A DNA stretch of 56,491 nt from Myxococcales bacterium UBA5297 (GTDB lineage Bacteria > Myxococcota > Myxococcia > Myxococcales > UBA5297), in contig DHSB01000120.1 of assembly GCA_002408385.1 (NCBI GenBank), forward strand, positions 1-56,491, in the 5' to 3' direction. The position numbers and the translations under genes are program-made. Positions 46,079-54,508 of the stretch are shown here, one piece after another (within the stretch, counting starts at the first letter, position 1; every line of letters starts with the position of its first letter). The notes below the pieces were generated by a model that was not told the DNA's origin, did not search any database, and saw only the letters and a list, made by a program, of their open reading frames with translations.

Positions 46079-46588
46079 ATGCAGCACACTCTGAAGATCA
46101 GCCGCAAGATCGACTACGCCCTTCGGGCGATGGTCTTCCTCGCCTCCCTCCCGGCGGACGAGGTGGTGCCGTTTCGCGAGATCGCCCGGCGGATGACCAT
46201 CCCGCAGGACTTCCTCGCCAAGATTCTCAAGCGCCTGGTCGACAAGGGGCTGCTGCGCTCGACGCGCGGCAAGAGCGGCGGCTTCTCGCTGGCCAAGGAC
46301 AAGGCGCAGATCAGCTTCCTCGACGTCATCGAGGCGGCCCAAGGCCCCATCGTCGTCAACCTCTGCTTGAGCCCGCGGGGGAGCTGCAAGCTGACGCCCT
46401 CGTGCACCATGTACGCGGTCTGGAAGCTCGGCCAGGAGCGGATGCTCGAGGTCTACCGCTCGACGACGCTCGACCAGCTCGTCATGCAGCCGCTGCCCCG
46501 GCCGCAGTTCGACGACGAGGAGGCCGGGCAGTCGAGCGAGCCGGCCGGCCGCGCAGAGCGGCCGGCCCGCAAGGCGCGCGGCGCTTAG
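46079..46588 (+). CDS. Rrf2-family transcription regulator with candidate Fe-S cysteines
   Basis: Predicted 169-residue winged-helix regulator. KISRKIDYALRAMVFLAS and VPFREIARRMTIPQDFLAKIL are the Rrf2 DNA-binding part, and LLRSTRGKSGGFSLAK is the wing. Cysteines at 96, 103 and 109 follow a Cx6Cx5C spacing in the region where IscR and NsrR hold an iron-sulfur cluster, so redox, NO or iron-sulfur sensing is plausible. The first spacing is one residue longer than in IscR. The C-terminus is acidic and then basic. The gene is divergent from the PHP-dehydratase fusion. Its stop codon interlocks with that of the convergent lipoprotein gene. Confidence 0.9.
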   Translation: MQHTLKISRKIDYALRAMVFLASLPADEVVPFREIARRMTIPQDFLAKILKRLVDKGLLRSTRGKSGGFSLAKDKAQISFLDVIEAAQGPIVVNLCLSPRGSCKLTPSCTMYAVWKLGQERMLEVYRSTTLDQLVMQPLPRPQFDDEEAGQSSEPAGRAERPARKARGA

Positions 46589-48549
46589 TTCGACGAGCGC
46601 ACGCTGACCGTGAAGGTGCTCGCCGCGCTCTCGAGATCGGTCTGGTCGGTCACCTTCAGCTCGATGATGTAGGGGCCCGCCTTGTCGTAGCTCAGGGTGG
46701 CGAGCTCTGAGGCCGCCGCCTCCTGCGTCAGCGTCGCGCTCGAGCCGGCCGGCTTGGAGAGCAGCGCCCAGGCGTAGCTCTTGACGCCGGCAAAGTCCTT
46801 GACGGTGCACCGGCCGTCCTCGCCCGGGACCAGGTCGTGGCTCTTGACGCCCGAGAGCACCAGGCTGCCGCCGGAGGTGGTGACGACCTCATAGGGCGAG
46901 GTGACCGCGTGGCAGGCGTTGCCGACGCACTCGGAGGGGACCGTCGTGCCGTGGCACGGGCAGCTCTCGGAGAGCGGCACGCTCAGCTCGGCGACCGGCT
47001 GCGGATTGCACTTGGCCTCGGCCGCGAGGCTGAGCCGGTACCAGTCGTTCGACTCGGGGTAGCTCGGGTCGTCCGACTCGATGGTGAGCATTCCGCTGAA
47101 GGTGCCGCCGTTGGCCGTCGACTTGAAGTGCACGCACAGATCGCGCGACTCGCCCGCGGGGATGGCGTCGCCCGCGGTCAGGGTCGGGGTGCAGCCGCCC
47201 TGCGCGCTCGTCGACAGCTCGAAGGCCGGCACGCCCGCGGCCTGCGAGATTTTCAGGCCGCCGACGGTGAGCGGGAGCTGCTGGTTGTACTTGAGCTTGT
47301 TCATGACCTGGACAGCCATCCAATAGTCCTCGGTCACCTCGAGGTCGGTGCCGAAGTCGAGGATGCCGAGCGGGAAGGTCTCGAGGAACCCGGGCGAGCC
47401 TCCGCGCAGCTCGGCCTGGGCGTTGCCGCCGGTCGACTCGACGATGAGAAAGTCGCTCTCGGCGTAGGCCGAGGGGACGTAGGTGACGGTGATCGCGTCC
47501 TCGAGCTCGCTCAGGCCGGGGAGCTCGACGCCGACGAGCGAGGAGGACTCGTCGAGCTGGAACATCGGGTTGGAGTTTTGGATGTAGACCGCGGTGATGG
47601 TGAGCGGATCCTCGCCGGTGTTGCGCACGGTGAACTTGCCGGTGCAGGCGGTGCCCTTGGGCTTGAAGTCGCAGCAGTAGGGCCGGGCCGAGGGGTCGGG
47701 GAAGCCGCAGCCGATGGTGGTCTCGACCGCGAGGACCGGCTCGGTGCCGGCGCCCTTGAGCTCGAGCGAGAGCGTCTTGCGCTCCGGGTCGTTGGTCGTG
47801 AAGCTGAGCGCGCCGGTGAAGACGCCGGAGAGGGCGGGGGAGAAGCGCACCTTGATGGTCTTGGTCGCCCCGCCAGAGACGCTCAGCTCGGTGGGCTGGT
47901 CCTCGGCGAGCGCGAAGGTGTCGGGCTCGGCGCCCTCCTCGACGTCGCTGCTGACCGCGATCTGCTTGACCACCAGGGTCGGGCAGCCCTCGTTCTTCAA
48001 GGTGACGGTCATCTCGTTCGACTGGGCGATGGGGGTCGCCTTGAAGAAGAGGTTGGGAGCCTCGGTCGCGCAGCCGTCGCCCTCGAAGGCGCCGCCCGGG
48101 CAGCTCATCGACAGGCGCGGATGGGCCGGCAGGCTCTTGCCGGTGCCGAGCAGCTTGACGACCACCTCTTTCTCGTCGCCGACGATGGTCAGGTCGGCGA
48201 CGACCATCCCCGACTGCTTCGGGGTGAAGGTGAGGTCGACGGTGGCCTCGCCGCCCCTCGGAAGCGTCTCGGGGACCTTGGCCGGGTCGAAGCTGAAGAC
48301 GTCGGGACGGTCGACCTCGAACTTGTTGAGGTAGAGCTCGGCGGCGCCCTCGTTGCGAAGGTGGACCTGCCGGGTGACGGCCTCGACGCTCAGCTCAGGG
48401 TCGCTCGGTTTGGGGCAGGCCTCGCCGAACTCGATCTGGTTCTCCTCGACCTTCAGCTCGCCTTGCGCGCCGGTCGGTCCGGGGGGCGGCTCGCAGCTAC
48501 AGCCGGCAAAGAGAAGCGCCGCGATCGGCACCACAAGCATCTGTCGCAT
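46585..48549 (-). CDS. Large lipoprotein with choice-of-anchor D (ASH-like) repeats and a PKD-like end
   Basis: Predicted 654-residue lipoprotein. MRQMLVVPIAALLFAGC is a signal with lipobox FAGC. Residues about 30-480 contain four to five Ig-like choice-of-anchor D/ASH units (EATVDLTFTPKQSGMVVADL, KTIKVRFSPALSGVFTGALS, SRDLCVHFKSTANGGTFSG). The C-terminal 130 residues match a PKD-type fold (YAWALLSKPAGSSATL, AGPYIIELKVTD). It is probably anchored to the outer membrane; the partner is unknown. ATG 48549 has GGAGG 8 nt upstream, better than the GTG five codons earlier. It ends convergently with the Rrf2 gene. Confidence 0.85.
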   Translation of the reverse strand: MRQMLVVPIAALLFAGCSCEPPPGPTGAQGELKVEENQIEFGEACPKPSDPELSVEAVTRQVHLRNEGAAELYLNKFEVDRPDVFSFDPAKVPETLPRGGEATVDLTFTPKQSGMVVADLTIVGDEKEVVVKLLGTGKSLPAHPRLSMSCPGGAFEGDGCATEAPNLFFKATPIAQSNEMTVTLKNEGCPTLVVKQIAVSSDVEEGAEPDTFALAEDQPTELSVSGGATKTIKVRFSPALSGVFTGALSFTTNDPERKTLSLELKGAGTEPVLAVETTIGCGFPDPSARPYCCDFKPKGTACTGKFTVRNTGEDPLTITAVYIQNSNPMFQLDESSSLVGVELPGLSELEDAITVTYVPSAYAESDFLIVESTGGNAQAELRGGSPGFLETFPLGILDFGTDLEVTEDYWMAVQVMNKLKYNQQLPLTVGGLKISQAAGVPAFELSTSAQGGCTPTLTAGDAIPAGESRDLCVHFKSTANGGTFSGMLTIESDDPSYPESNDWYRLSLAAEAKCNPQPVAELSVPLSESCPCHGTTVPSECVGNACHAVTSPYEVVTTSGGSLVLSGVKSHDLVPGEDGRCTVKDFAGVKSYAWALLSKPAGSSATLTQEAAASELATLSYDKAGPYIIELKVTDQTDLESAASTFTVSVRSSN

Positions 48550-48660
48550 CGTCGAGTCCTCCACGCTACGGCCGTTGGGCGCGAAAGATTAGCAGCGCAC
48601 ACTTGCCTGAACAACACGGCCGTCCCGGGTCCCGACGGCAGGCGAGCCCCCGGTGCTAGG

Positions 48661-51177
48661 ATGCGGTCGCCCATCCAGTGGCAGAGGCGGACCTTGCCCA
48701 AGCGCCTGCTGAAACTGACTGCCCTCAAGCTCGCCTTGGCGATAGGCCTGCTCTTTGCCGGCGTCCACCTCGTGTGGAAGGCCGCCCATCCGTCCGTCTC
48801 TCCCTTCGCCGAGTTGGAGCTGCTCGACTCGAAGGCCCGCGACATCAAGTTCCGGCGGCGTGGCCCGGTGCCCAGCTCGGGCCAGGTCACCATCGCGGCG
48901 ATCGACGAGGCCTCTATCCAGCGCTACGGGCTCTGGCCGTGGAAGCGGGTCGTGGTCGCGCGGGCGCTCGAGAACCTGCACAAGGCCGGGGCCGCGGCCA
49001 TCGGGGTGGACATCGCCTTCTCCGACGAGGACCGCTCCTCGCCGCATCTGGCGGTCAACCAGGTCCTCGACGAGATAGCCGCTCAGGCGAGCGTGCCCTC
49101 GGGGGCCGCCGAGAGGCTGGAGGCGCTCGCCGCGCGGGCGCCCGCGGCCCTGGGCGCCGAGCTGCAGGGGCTGAGGCAGACGGCGCTGCGCGAGGCCGAG
49201 GCGCTCGCGAAGGTGCGCGAGCTCGCGCGGTCGCGGCGCCTGGAGGAGCCAGACCGCGTCCTTGCCGAGACCCTGGCCGCCTCGCCCCGCGTCGTGCTCG
49301 CGGTGATCGGGCTGAGCGGCGCGGACACCGCCGTCATCAGCGAGGCCGAGCGCGCGAGGGGCGAGAAGGCGCTCGAGCGCTTCTTCCTCACCGAGCTGTT
49401 CGCCGCGGACAGCAAGGTCCCCGACTCCGAGGGCAGGGTCGTCAAGGACTGGGGCCCGGTCTTCAGCCGCAATCTCTCCGAGATCGAGGTCATCGAGCGG
49501 ATCGACAGCATCCAAGCGCCCCTGCCGGCCTTCGCCGAGGCGGTCGGACACGTCGGCCTGATGGACGCCAATCCGGACAGCGACGGCACCATCCGCACCT
49601 ATAGCCTGCTGCGCCGGGTAGGCGATCGCATGCTCCCGGGGCTCGCGCTGGCGACCGCGGCGGTCGCGCTCGACGCGCAGCTCGCGCCTTTCCCCTCCGC
49701 GATGAAGCCCGGCGGGCTCGAAGGGGTGGGGCTGATGCGCGGCGACAAGACGTCGGGCCTGCGGCAGGTGGTGCCGGTCGACCCCTGGACCGGGCTCTAC
49801 GTGATCAACTACCCGGGCCCCGCACGCCCGGCAGAGAAGGCCCAGGCGCCCTATGCCGTGCTCTCCCTGGCCGACGTGGTCGACGGGCGCTTCGACCAAC
49901 AGAGCGTGCGCGGCAAGGTGGTGCTCGTCGGGGTGACCGCGGTCGGCACCCACGACCTGCGGGTGACCCCCTTCGACGGCAACATCCCGGGCATCTACAC
50001 GCACGCCGCGGTCATCGACAACATCCTCAGCGGCCGCCACTTCGTGCAGGGCGCCTGGCTCGCGCTCGTAGAGATAGCGCTGCTGCTCGCGCTGGGGCTC
50101 GGCTTCGGGCTGGTCATCCGTCGGTTCCGGATCCGCTGGCAGATCACCCTGATGCTCGGCGCGATCGCGGCCTTTCTCGCCTTCGACCTGCTGCTCTTCG
50201 AGGCGGGCGTCGTGCTCACCACGGTGATGCCGCTGCTCGAGATGCTCGCGCTCTCCTTTGCGATGGTGGTCTTCAGCTACGTGAGCGCCGACCGCGAGAA
50301 GCGCCAGGTGCGCACCGCCTTCCAGTACTACCTGACCAAGAGCGTCATGGAGGAGATGCTCAAGAACCCGGACAAGCTGAAGCTGGGCGGCGACAAGCGC
50401 GACATCACGGTCTTCTTCTCCGACATCCGCGGCTTCACCAGCATCTCCGAGCGGCTGCCTCCCGAGGAGCTGGTCAGGATGCTCAACGAGTACCTGACGC
50501 CGATGACCGAGATCGTCTTCCGGCACGAGGGCACGCTCGACAAGTACATGGGCGACGCCATCATGGCCATCTGGGGCGCGCCGCTGCCGCAGCAGGACCA
50601 CGCCCTGCGCGCCTGCGCGGCCGCCATCCAGATGCTCGAGGCGCTCGACGCGCTGCGCGAGCGCTGGAGCGAGCAGGGCCTGCCGACCATCGACGTCGGC
50701 ATCGGCATCAACTCCGGGCCGATGGCGGTCGGCAACATGGGCTCGGACATGCGCTTTGACTACACGGTGATGGGCGACAACGTGAACCTGGGCAGCCGGC
50801 TCGAGGGCACCAACAAGGAGTACGGCACCCGCTGCATCATCAGCGAGTTTACCTACGCGCAGGTCAAGGGCAGGGTGGTCGCGCGCGAGCTTGGCAGCGT
50901 ACGGGTCAAGGGCAAGAAGCTCCCGGTGGTCATCTTCGAGCTCAGGGCGCTGGGCAGCCCGAGCCCGGAGCAGGCCAAGACGATCGCCGCTTTCGAGGCC
51001 GGCGTGGCGGACTACCGCGCGCGGCGCTGGGACGAGGCCGAGGCGCGCTTTCGCGAGGTGCTCGCCTCCTGGCAGGACGACGGCCCGAGTGCTCACTACT
51101 TGGAGGACCTCGAGCACAAGCGCCTCGCGCCGCCGCCCGAGGGCTGGGACGGGGTCTTCGAGATGAAGACCAAGTGA
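48661..51177 (+). CDS. CHASE2-domain class III adenylate/guanylate cyclase
   Basis: Predicted 838-residue membrane cyclase. An N-terminal helix precedes a CHASE2 sensor (about residues 50-460, starting LELLDSKARDIKFRRRGP and including PVDPWTGLYVINYPGP). Three transmembrane helices (about 460-545) follow, then a class III cyclase domain at about 575-760. It keeps the metal Asp pair (D588 in FFSDIRGF and D632 in YMGDAIMAIWG) and the substrate residues K628 and T702, the K-T pairing usual in bacterial adenylate cyclases of class IIIb. It therefore most likely makes cAMP; cGMP cannot be excluded. The C-terminus holds a short TPR-like stretch. A CRP-type regulator and a cyclic-nucleotide phosphodiesterase follow on the same strand. 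Confidence 0.92.
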   Translation: MRSPIQWQRRTLPKRLLKLTALKLALAIGLLFAGVHLVWKAAHPSVSPFAELELLDSKARDIKFRRRGPVPSSGQVTIAAIDEASIQRYGLWPWKRVVVARALENLHKAGAAAIGVDIAFSDEDRSSPHLAVNQVLDEIAAQASVPSGAAERLEALAARAPAALGAELQGLRQTALREAEALAKVRELARSRRLEEPDRVLAETLAASPRVVLAVIGLSGADTAVISEAERARGEKALERFFLTELFAADSKVPDSEGRVVKDWGPVFSRNLSEIEVIERIDSIQAPLPAFAEAVGHVGLMDANPDSDGTIRTYSLLRRVGDRMLPGLALATAAVALDAQLAPFPSAMKPGGLEGVGLMRGDKTSGLRQVVPVDPWTGLYVINYPGPARPAEKAQAPYAVLSLADVVDGRFDQQSVRGKVVLVGVTAVGTHDLRVTPFDGNIPGIYTHAAVIDNILSGRHFVQGAWLALVEIALLLALGLGFGLVIRRFRIRWQITLMLGAIAAFLAFDLLLFEAGVVLTTVMPLLEMLALSFAMVVFSYVSADREKRQVRTAFQYYLTKSVMEEMLKNPDKLKLGGDKRDITVFFSDIRGFTSISERLPPEELVRMLNEYLTPMTEIVFRHEGTLDKYMGDAIMAIWGAPLPQQDHALRACAAAIQMLEALDALRERWSEQGLPTIDVGIGINSGPMAVGNMGSDMRFDYTVMGDNVNLGSRLEGTNKEYGTRCIISEFTYAQVKGRVVARELGSVRVKGKKLPVVIFELRALGSPSPEQAKTIAAFEAGVADYRARRWDEAEARFREVLASWQDDGPSAHYLEDLEHKRLAPPPEGWDGVFEMKTK

Positions 51178-51191
51178 GGCGCCCTCGCGCA

Positions 51192-51220
51192 TTGACCGGG
51201 GCGCGGATGGAGTGTTAACT
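51192..51220 (+). promoter_or_regulatory. Candidate promoter of the CRP-type gene
   Basis: TTGACC (51192-51197) lies 17 bp from TTAACT (51215-51220). The -35 is good and the -10 is poor. It would separate this gene from the cyclase transcript. Confidence 0.45.
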
Positions 51221-51233
51221 GCCGGGAATCGGT

Positions 51234-51251
51234 AGAAAAGGGCGCTTTTCT
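51234..51251 (+). promoter_or_regulatory. Perfect inverted repeat abutting the CRP-type start codon
   Basis: AGAAAAG-GGCG-CTTTTCT covers 51234-51251, one base before the ATG. Stem: seven base pairs. The only Shine-Dalgarno-like sequence (AAAAGGG) lies in its left arm and loop. It could be an operator for autoregulation or an RNA hairpin that controls translation. Confidence 0.55.
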
Positions 51252-51252
51252 C

Positions 51253-51900
51253 ATGGGCGAAGACCAGCTCTTCAACAAGTTCGGCCGCGAGATCCCCAGG
51301 GGCACGGTGCTGTTTCGCGAGGGCGATTCGGGCAAAGAGATGTACGTGGTGCAGTCGGGCCAGGTCGCCATCTCCAAGCGCGTGCGCGACGTCGAGAAGG
51401 TCCTCGCCCACCTCGGCCCGGGGGAGTTCTTCGGCGAGATGGCGATCATCTCGAACACCGCGCGCACCGCGACCGCCACGGTCGCCAGTGACGCTCGCCT
51501 GTTGGTCATCGATCCGAAGACCTTCGAGGCGATGGTGCGCGGCAACGCCGAGATCGCCGTCCGCATGATCAAGAAGCTGGCGGCCCGGCTGGAGGAGGCC
51601 GACGCCCAGATCGAGAACTTGCTGCTGCGCGACGCCCAGAGCCGCGTCGTCCACTACCTCGCCCACGCCGCCGAGACCCGGGGCACGCCCCAGGCCGGCG
51701 GGCTCAAGATCGAGCTCGCGCTCTCGGCGCTCCCTTCGGCCCTCGGCATCAAGGAGGAGCAGCTCTCAGGCGTCCTCGAGAAGCTGGGGCGCTCGAGGCT
51801 CGTCGAGCAGGTGCCCGACGGCGTCCTCGTCCCCGATCCGAAGAAGCTGCGCGAATATCTCGAGTTCCTGGAGATGAAAGAGAAGTTCGGCGACGTGTAA
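51253..51900 (+). CDS. CRP/FNR-type cyclic-nucleotide-binding regulator
   Basis: Predicted 215-residue cytoplasmic protein. Residues about 15-110 are a cyclic-nucleotide-binding beta barrel (GTVLFREGDSGKEMYVVQSG, then the phosphate cassette GEFFGEMAIISNTARTATATV with the Glu and Arg that contact the cyclic phosphate). A dimer helix (MIKKLAARLEEADAQIENLL) leads to a winged-helix domain (LPSALGIKEEQLSGVLEKLG). The intact GExAxx...R cassette means it can bind cAMP or cGMP. It is placed between the cyclase and the class II phosphodiesterase, so it is the probable sensor of that circuit. It may control its own gene through the inverted repeat at its start. Confidence 0.93.
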   Translation: MGEDQLFNKFGREIPRGTVLFREGDSGKEMYVVQSGQVAISKRVRDVEKVLAHLGPGEFFGEMAIISNTARTATATVASDARLLVIDPKTFEAMVRGNAEIAVRMIKKLAARLEEADAQIENLLLRDAQSRVVHYLAHAAETRGTPQAGGLKIELALSALPSALGIKEEQLSGVLEKLGRSRLVEQVPDGVLVPDPKKLREYLEFLEMKEKFGDV

Positions 51901-51950
51901 CGCGGCCGCGCCTCCTGGTTCGACACCGTGGTCCGAGAGGGTTTCCTTGA

Positions 51951-52715
51951 ATGAAGCTGCGCGTACTCGGCTGCCACGGTGGTGAGCTGCCGAAGCACCG
52001 CACGACCTGCTTCTTGATCGACGGCGTCCTCGCCCTCGACGCCGGAGCCCTGACGAGCGCGCTGTCCCTCAAGGAGCTGCTCAAGGTCGAGAACATCCTC
52101 GTCTCGCACTCCCACCTCGACCACGTGAAGGATTTGCCGCTGCTGGTCGATCTGCTCGTCGGGCGCCGCGACCACCCGGTAGTGGTGCACGCCTCGACCG
52201 CCTGTGCCCGGACGTTGCGTGAGAGCCTCTTCAACAACGAGCTGTGGCCGGACTTCACCCGGATCCCGACGCGCGCCAACCCCATCTTGCGCATCCAGGC
52301 CTTCGAGCCCACCGAGCCGTTTTCCATCGGCCGCTACCGGGTGACGCCGGTGCCCGTCTCGCACCCGGTCGAGAGCTGCGGCTTCGTCGTCAGCGACGGC
52401 AAGGCCTCGGTCGGCATGAGCGGTGATACCGGGCCGACCGAGCAGCTCTGGGCCACCTTCAACGCGACCCGCAACCTCAAGGCGGTCCTGCTCGAGACCT
52501 CCTTTCCCAACATGCTGCAGGGCCTGGCCGACATCAGCGGCCACCTGACGCCCAACACGCTGAAGGTCGAGCTGGGCAAGCTGCGCCGGCGCAAGGGCTG
52601 CGAGGTGCTGCTCTACCACCTCAAGCCCGCCTTCGTCGCCCAGCTCAAGCACGAGCTGTGCGAGCTTCAGGTTCCTGGCCGCGTGCTTGAGCTCGGTGAC
52701 GAGTTCGACCTCTAG
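51951..52715 (+). CDS. Class II 3',5'-cyclic-nucleotide phosphodiesterase (metallo-beta-lactamase fold)
   Basis: Predicted 254-residue hydrolase. MKLRVLGCHGGELPKHRTTC opens the fold, and SHSHLDHVKDLPLL (H53, H55, D57, H58) is the metal motif, nearly the class II phosphodiesterase signature HxHLDHxxG with Asp in place of Gly/Ser. PVSHPVESCGFVVSDG and MSGDTGPTEQLW supply further metal ligands. LLYHLKPAF is the late His block. Enzymes of this class break cAMP and cGMP to the 5'-monophosphate. The gene lies 50 bp after the CRP-type gene and completes synthesis, sensing and breakdown in one run. RNase Z-like activity is an alternative for the fold but the signature favours phosphodiesterase. Confidence 0.87.
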   Translation: MKLRVLGCHGGELPKHRTTCFLIDGVLALDAGALTSALSLKELLKVENILVSHSHLDHVKDLPLLVDLLVGRRDHPVVVHASTACARTLRESLFNNELWPDFTRIPTRANPILRIQAFEPTEPFSIGRYRVTPVPVSHPVESCGFVVSDGKASVGMSGDTGPTEQLWATFNATRNLKAVLLETSFPNMLQGLADISGHLTPNTLKVELGKLRRRKGCEVLLYHLKPAFVAQLKHELCELQVPGRVLELGDEFDL

Positions 52716-52807
52716 CGGGCCAGCGGGGGGCGAGGAGCAGAAGACTTTTGCAGCGGCTCAAGAAGCCAGTCGGCTCAGGCGCGCGTGGGCCGGCGGTGGA
52801 GGCGAAG

Positions 52808-53125
52808 ATGGATTGCGCGCGGTGCGGCACCTGTTGCGTGGCCCCGGACATCTCGGCGCTCGACAAGCCGCTCGGGGTGCGCTGTGTCCACCTCGGGCCC
52901 GACCTGCTGTGCACGGTCTACGAGAGGCGCCCCGAGATCTGTCGCGCGCACCGCCCCGACTCACTCTGCCGCGCGGTGAGCGCGCCCACGCTCGAGGAGC
53001 GGGTGGCCAAATACCTGGCGCTCTTCGGGCTCGAGGCCGAGGCGCGGCAGGTGGCGCGCGACGGGACCCGCTCGATGCGCCAGGCGCGGGCGAGCCGGGG
53101 CAGCACTCGGGGCGAAAGACGATGA
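52808..53125 (+). CDS. YkgJ-family cysteine-cluster protein
   Basis: Predicted 105-residue protein. MDCARCGTCCVAP carries the CxxCxxCC motif of the YkgJ/UPF0153 family, with further Cys in GVRCVHLG, LLCTVYERRPEIC and DSLC. These proteins bind zinc or an iron-sulfur cluster; the function is not settled. GGAGG stands 5 nt before the ATG at 52808; an upstream TTG lacks support. Its stop overlaps the folC start in ATGA, so the two are translationally coupled. Confidence 0.88.
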   Translation: MDCARCGTCCVAPDISALDKPLGVRCVHLGPDLLCTVYERRPEICRAHRPDSLCRAVSAPTLEERVAKYLALFGLEAEARQVARDGTRSMRQARASRGSTRGERR

Positions 53126-54405
53126 GCTTGCCCGAAGCCTTGCGCTACCTCTCCTCGCTCTCACGGTTCGGGATGCGCTTCGGGCTCGAGCGGATCGAGC
53201 GGCTGCTCGAGGCGCTCGAGCACCCGGAGCGCGCCTACCGCGTGCTGCACGTCGCGGGCACCAACGGCAAAGGCTCGACCTGCGCCTTCGCCGCCTCGGT
53301 GCTCGAGCAGGCCGGGCTTCGGGTCGGGCTCTACACCTCGCCGCACCTCGTGCGCTTCCACGAGCGGATTCGCGTCGCCGGGGCCGAGATCTGCGACGAG
53401 GCGCTCGTCGAGGGGGTCGAGGCGCTCAAGGTCGCGGCCGCCCGCGCCAAGCTTGGCGACGAGCCGCTCACCTTCTTCGAGGCGACGACCGCGCTCGCGT
53501 TGCGCCACTTCGCCCGGGAGAAGGTCGAGGTGGTCGTCCTGGAGACCGGTCTGGGCGGGCGACTCGACGCGACCAACGCGGTCGGCTCGCAGGTCTGCGC
53601 GATCACGCGGATTGGCCTGGACCACACCGCGCTGCTCGGCTCGACGCTCGGAGCGGTCGCCGCCGAGAAGGCGGGGATCATCAAGGCGGGCTGCCAGCCG
53701 GTCTTCGCGCGTCAGGCGCCCGAGGCGCTCTCGGTCCTCGAGCGGCGGGCGGGTGAGATCGCCGCCAGCGCCCGTGTCGCCGGGCGCGACTTCGGGCTCG
53801 AGGGCGCCGGTCCCTTCTCGTTTTTTTCCGCGGGGCTGCGCGTCGAGAACCTCGAGCTCCCGCTGCCCGGGCCGCACCAGCTCGAGAACGCGGAGAGCGC
53901 CATCGAGGCCGCGCGGCTGCTCGTGCCCGGGATCGCACCGGAGGCGGTGCGCCAAGGGCTGCGCCGCACCCGGTGGCCAGGACGGTTCGAGCGAGCGGCC
54001 GAGGGCCCGCTCACCGTGCTGGACGGCGCGCACAACCCCGACGGCGCTGCCGCCTTGGCCCGAGCGGTTCGCGCCCTGTTCCCGCGGGCCCGCGTGCATC
54101 TGGTGTTCGGAGTGCTGGCCGACAAGGACGTGGAGGGGATCGCGCGGCTGCTGATGCCGCTCGCGGCGCGCGTCTACGTCGCGAGCCCGGCCAACGAGCG
54201 CGCGCTGGCGGTCGATGAGCTGGAGGGCCTCGCCAGGCGGTTCGGTCCTGGCGCCAAGGCCTACGCCACCGTCGCCGAGGCGCTGCGGTCGGCCCGCGCC
54301 GAGGCGCGCGCGGCTGGCGAGGGCGCGATGGTGCTCGTCGCCGGGTCGCTGTGCGTCGTCGGCGAGGCCGCCGCGGCGCTCTCCGGCGCGCAGCAGGTCG
54401 GCTGA
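53122..54405 (+). CDS. folC: Folylpolyglutamate synthase / dihydrofolate synthase
   Basis: Predicted 427-residue Mur-ligase-fold enzyme that adds glutamate to dihydropteroate and to folates using ATP. The P-loop VAGTNGKGST is at about residues 44-53, GLYTSPHLVRFHERIRV is the FolC signature, ETGLGGRLDATNA and RIGLDHTALLGSTLGAVAAEKAGI are the omega loop and the metal/Mur motifs, and VLDGAHNPDGAAAL is the C-terminal domain signature. All catalytic blocks are intact and the length is standard. Translation is coupled to the YkgJ-family gene by an ATGA overlap. folC often follows accD in other bacteria, but not here. Confidence 0.96.
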   Translation: MSLPEALRYLSSLSRFGMRFGLERIERLLEALEHPERAYRVLHVAGTNGKGSTCAFAASVLEQAGLRVGLYTSPHLVRFHERIRVAGAEICDEALVEGVEALKVAAARAKLGDEPLTFFEATTALALRHFAREKVEVVVLETGLGGRLDATNAVGSQVCAITRIGLDHTALLGSTLGAVAAEKAGIIKAGCQPVFARQAPEALSVLERRAGEIAASARVAGRDFGLEGAGPFSFFSAGLRVENLELPLPGPHQLENAESAIEAARLLVPGIAPEAVRQGLRRTRWPGRFERAAEGPLTVLDGAHNPDGAAALARAVRALFPRARVHLVFGVLADKDVEGIARLLMPLAARVYVASPANERALAVDELEGLARRFGPGAKAYATVAEALRSARAEARAAGEGAMVLVAGSLCVVGEAAAALSGAQQVG

Positions 54406-54436
54406 GCGGCCGGGCGAGCGCGACGCTGTAGGTGCC

Positions 54437-54464
54437 TTGCGAACGGGGTTGCGGCCTCTAGATT
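54437..54464 (+). promoter_or_regulatory. Candidate promoter of the alpha/beta hydrolase gene
   Basis: TTGCGA (54437-54442) and TAGATT (54459-54464) are 16 bp apart in the 103 bp between folC and the hydrolase gene. Confidence 0.4.
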
Positions 54465-54508
54465 TGCAGCGCAGGCCCAGGTTCTCTGAGCGCCCCGAGC
54501 GAAGAGCC

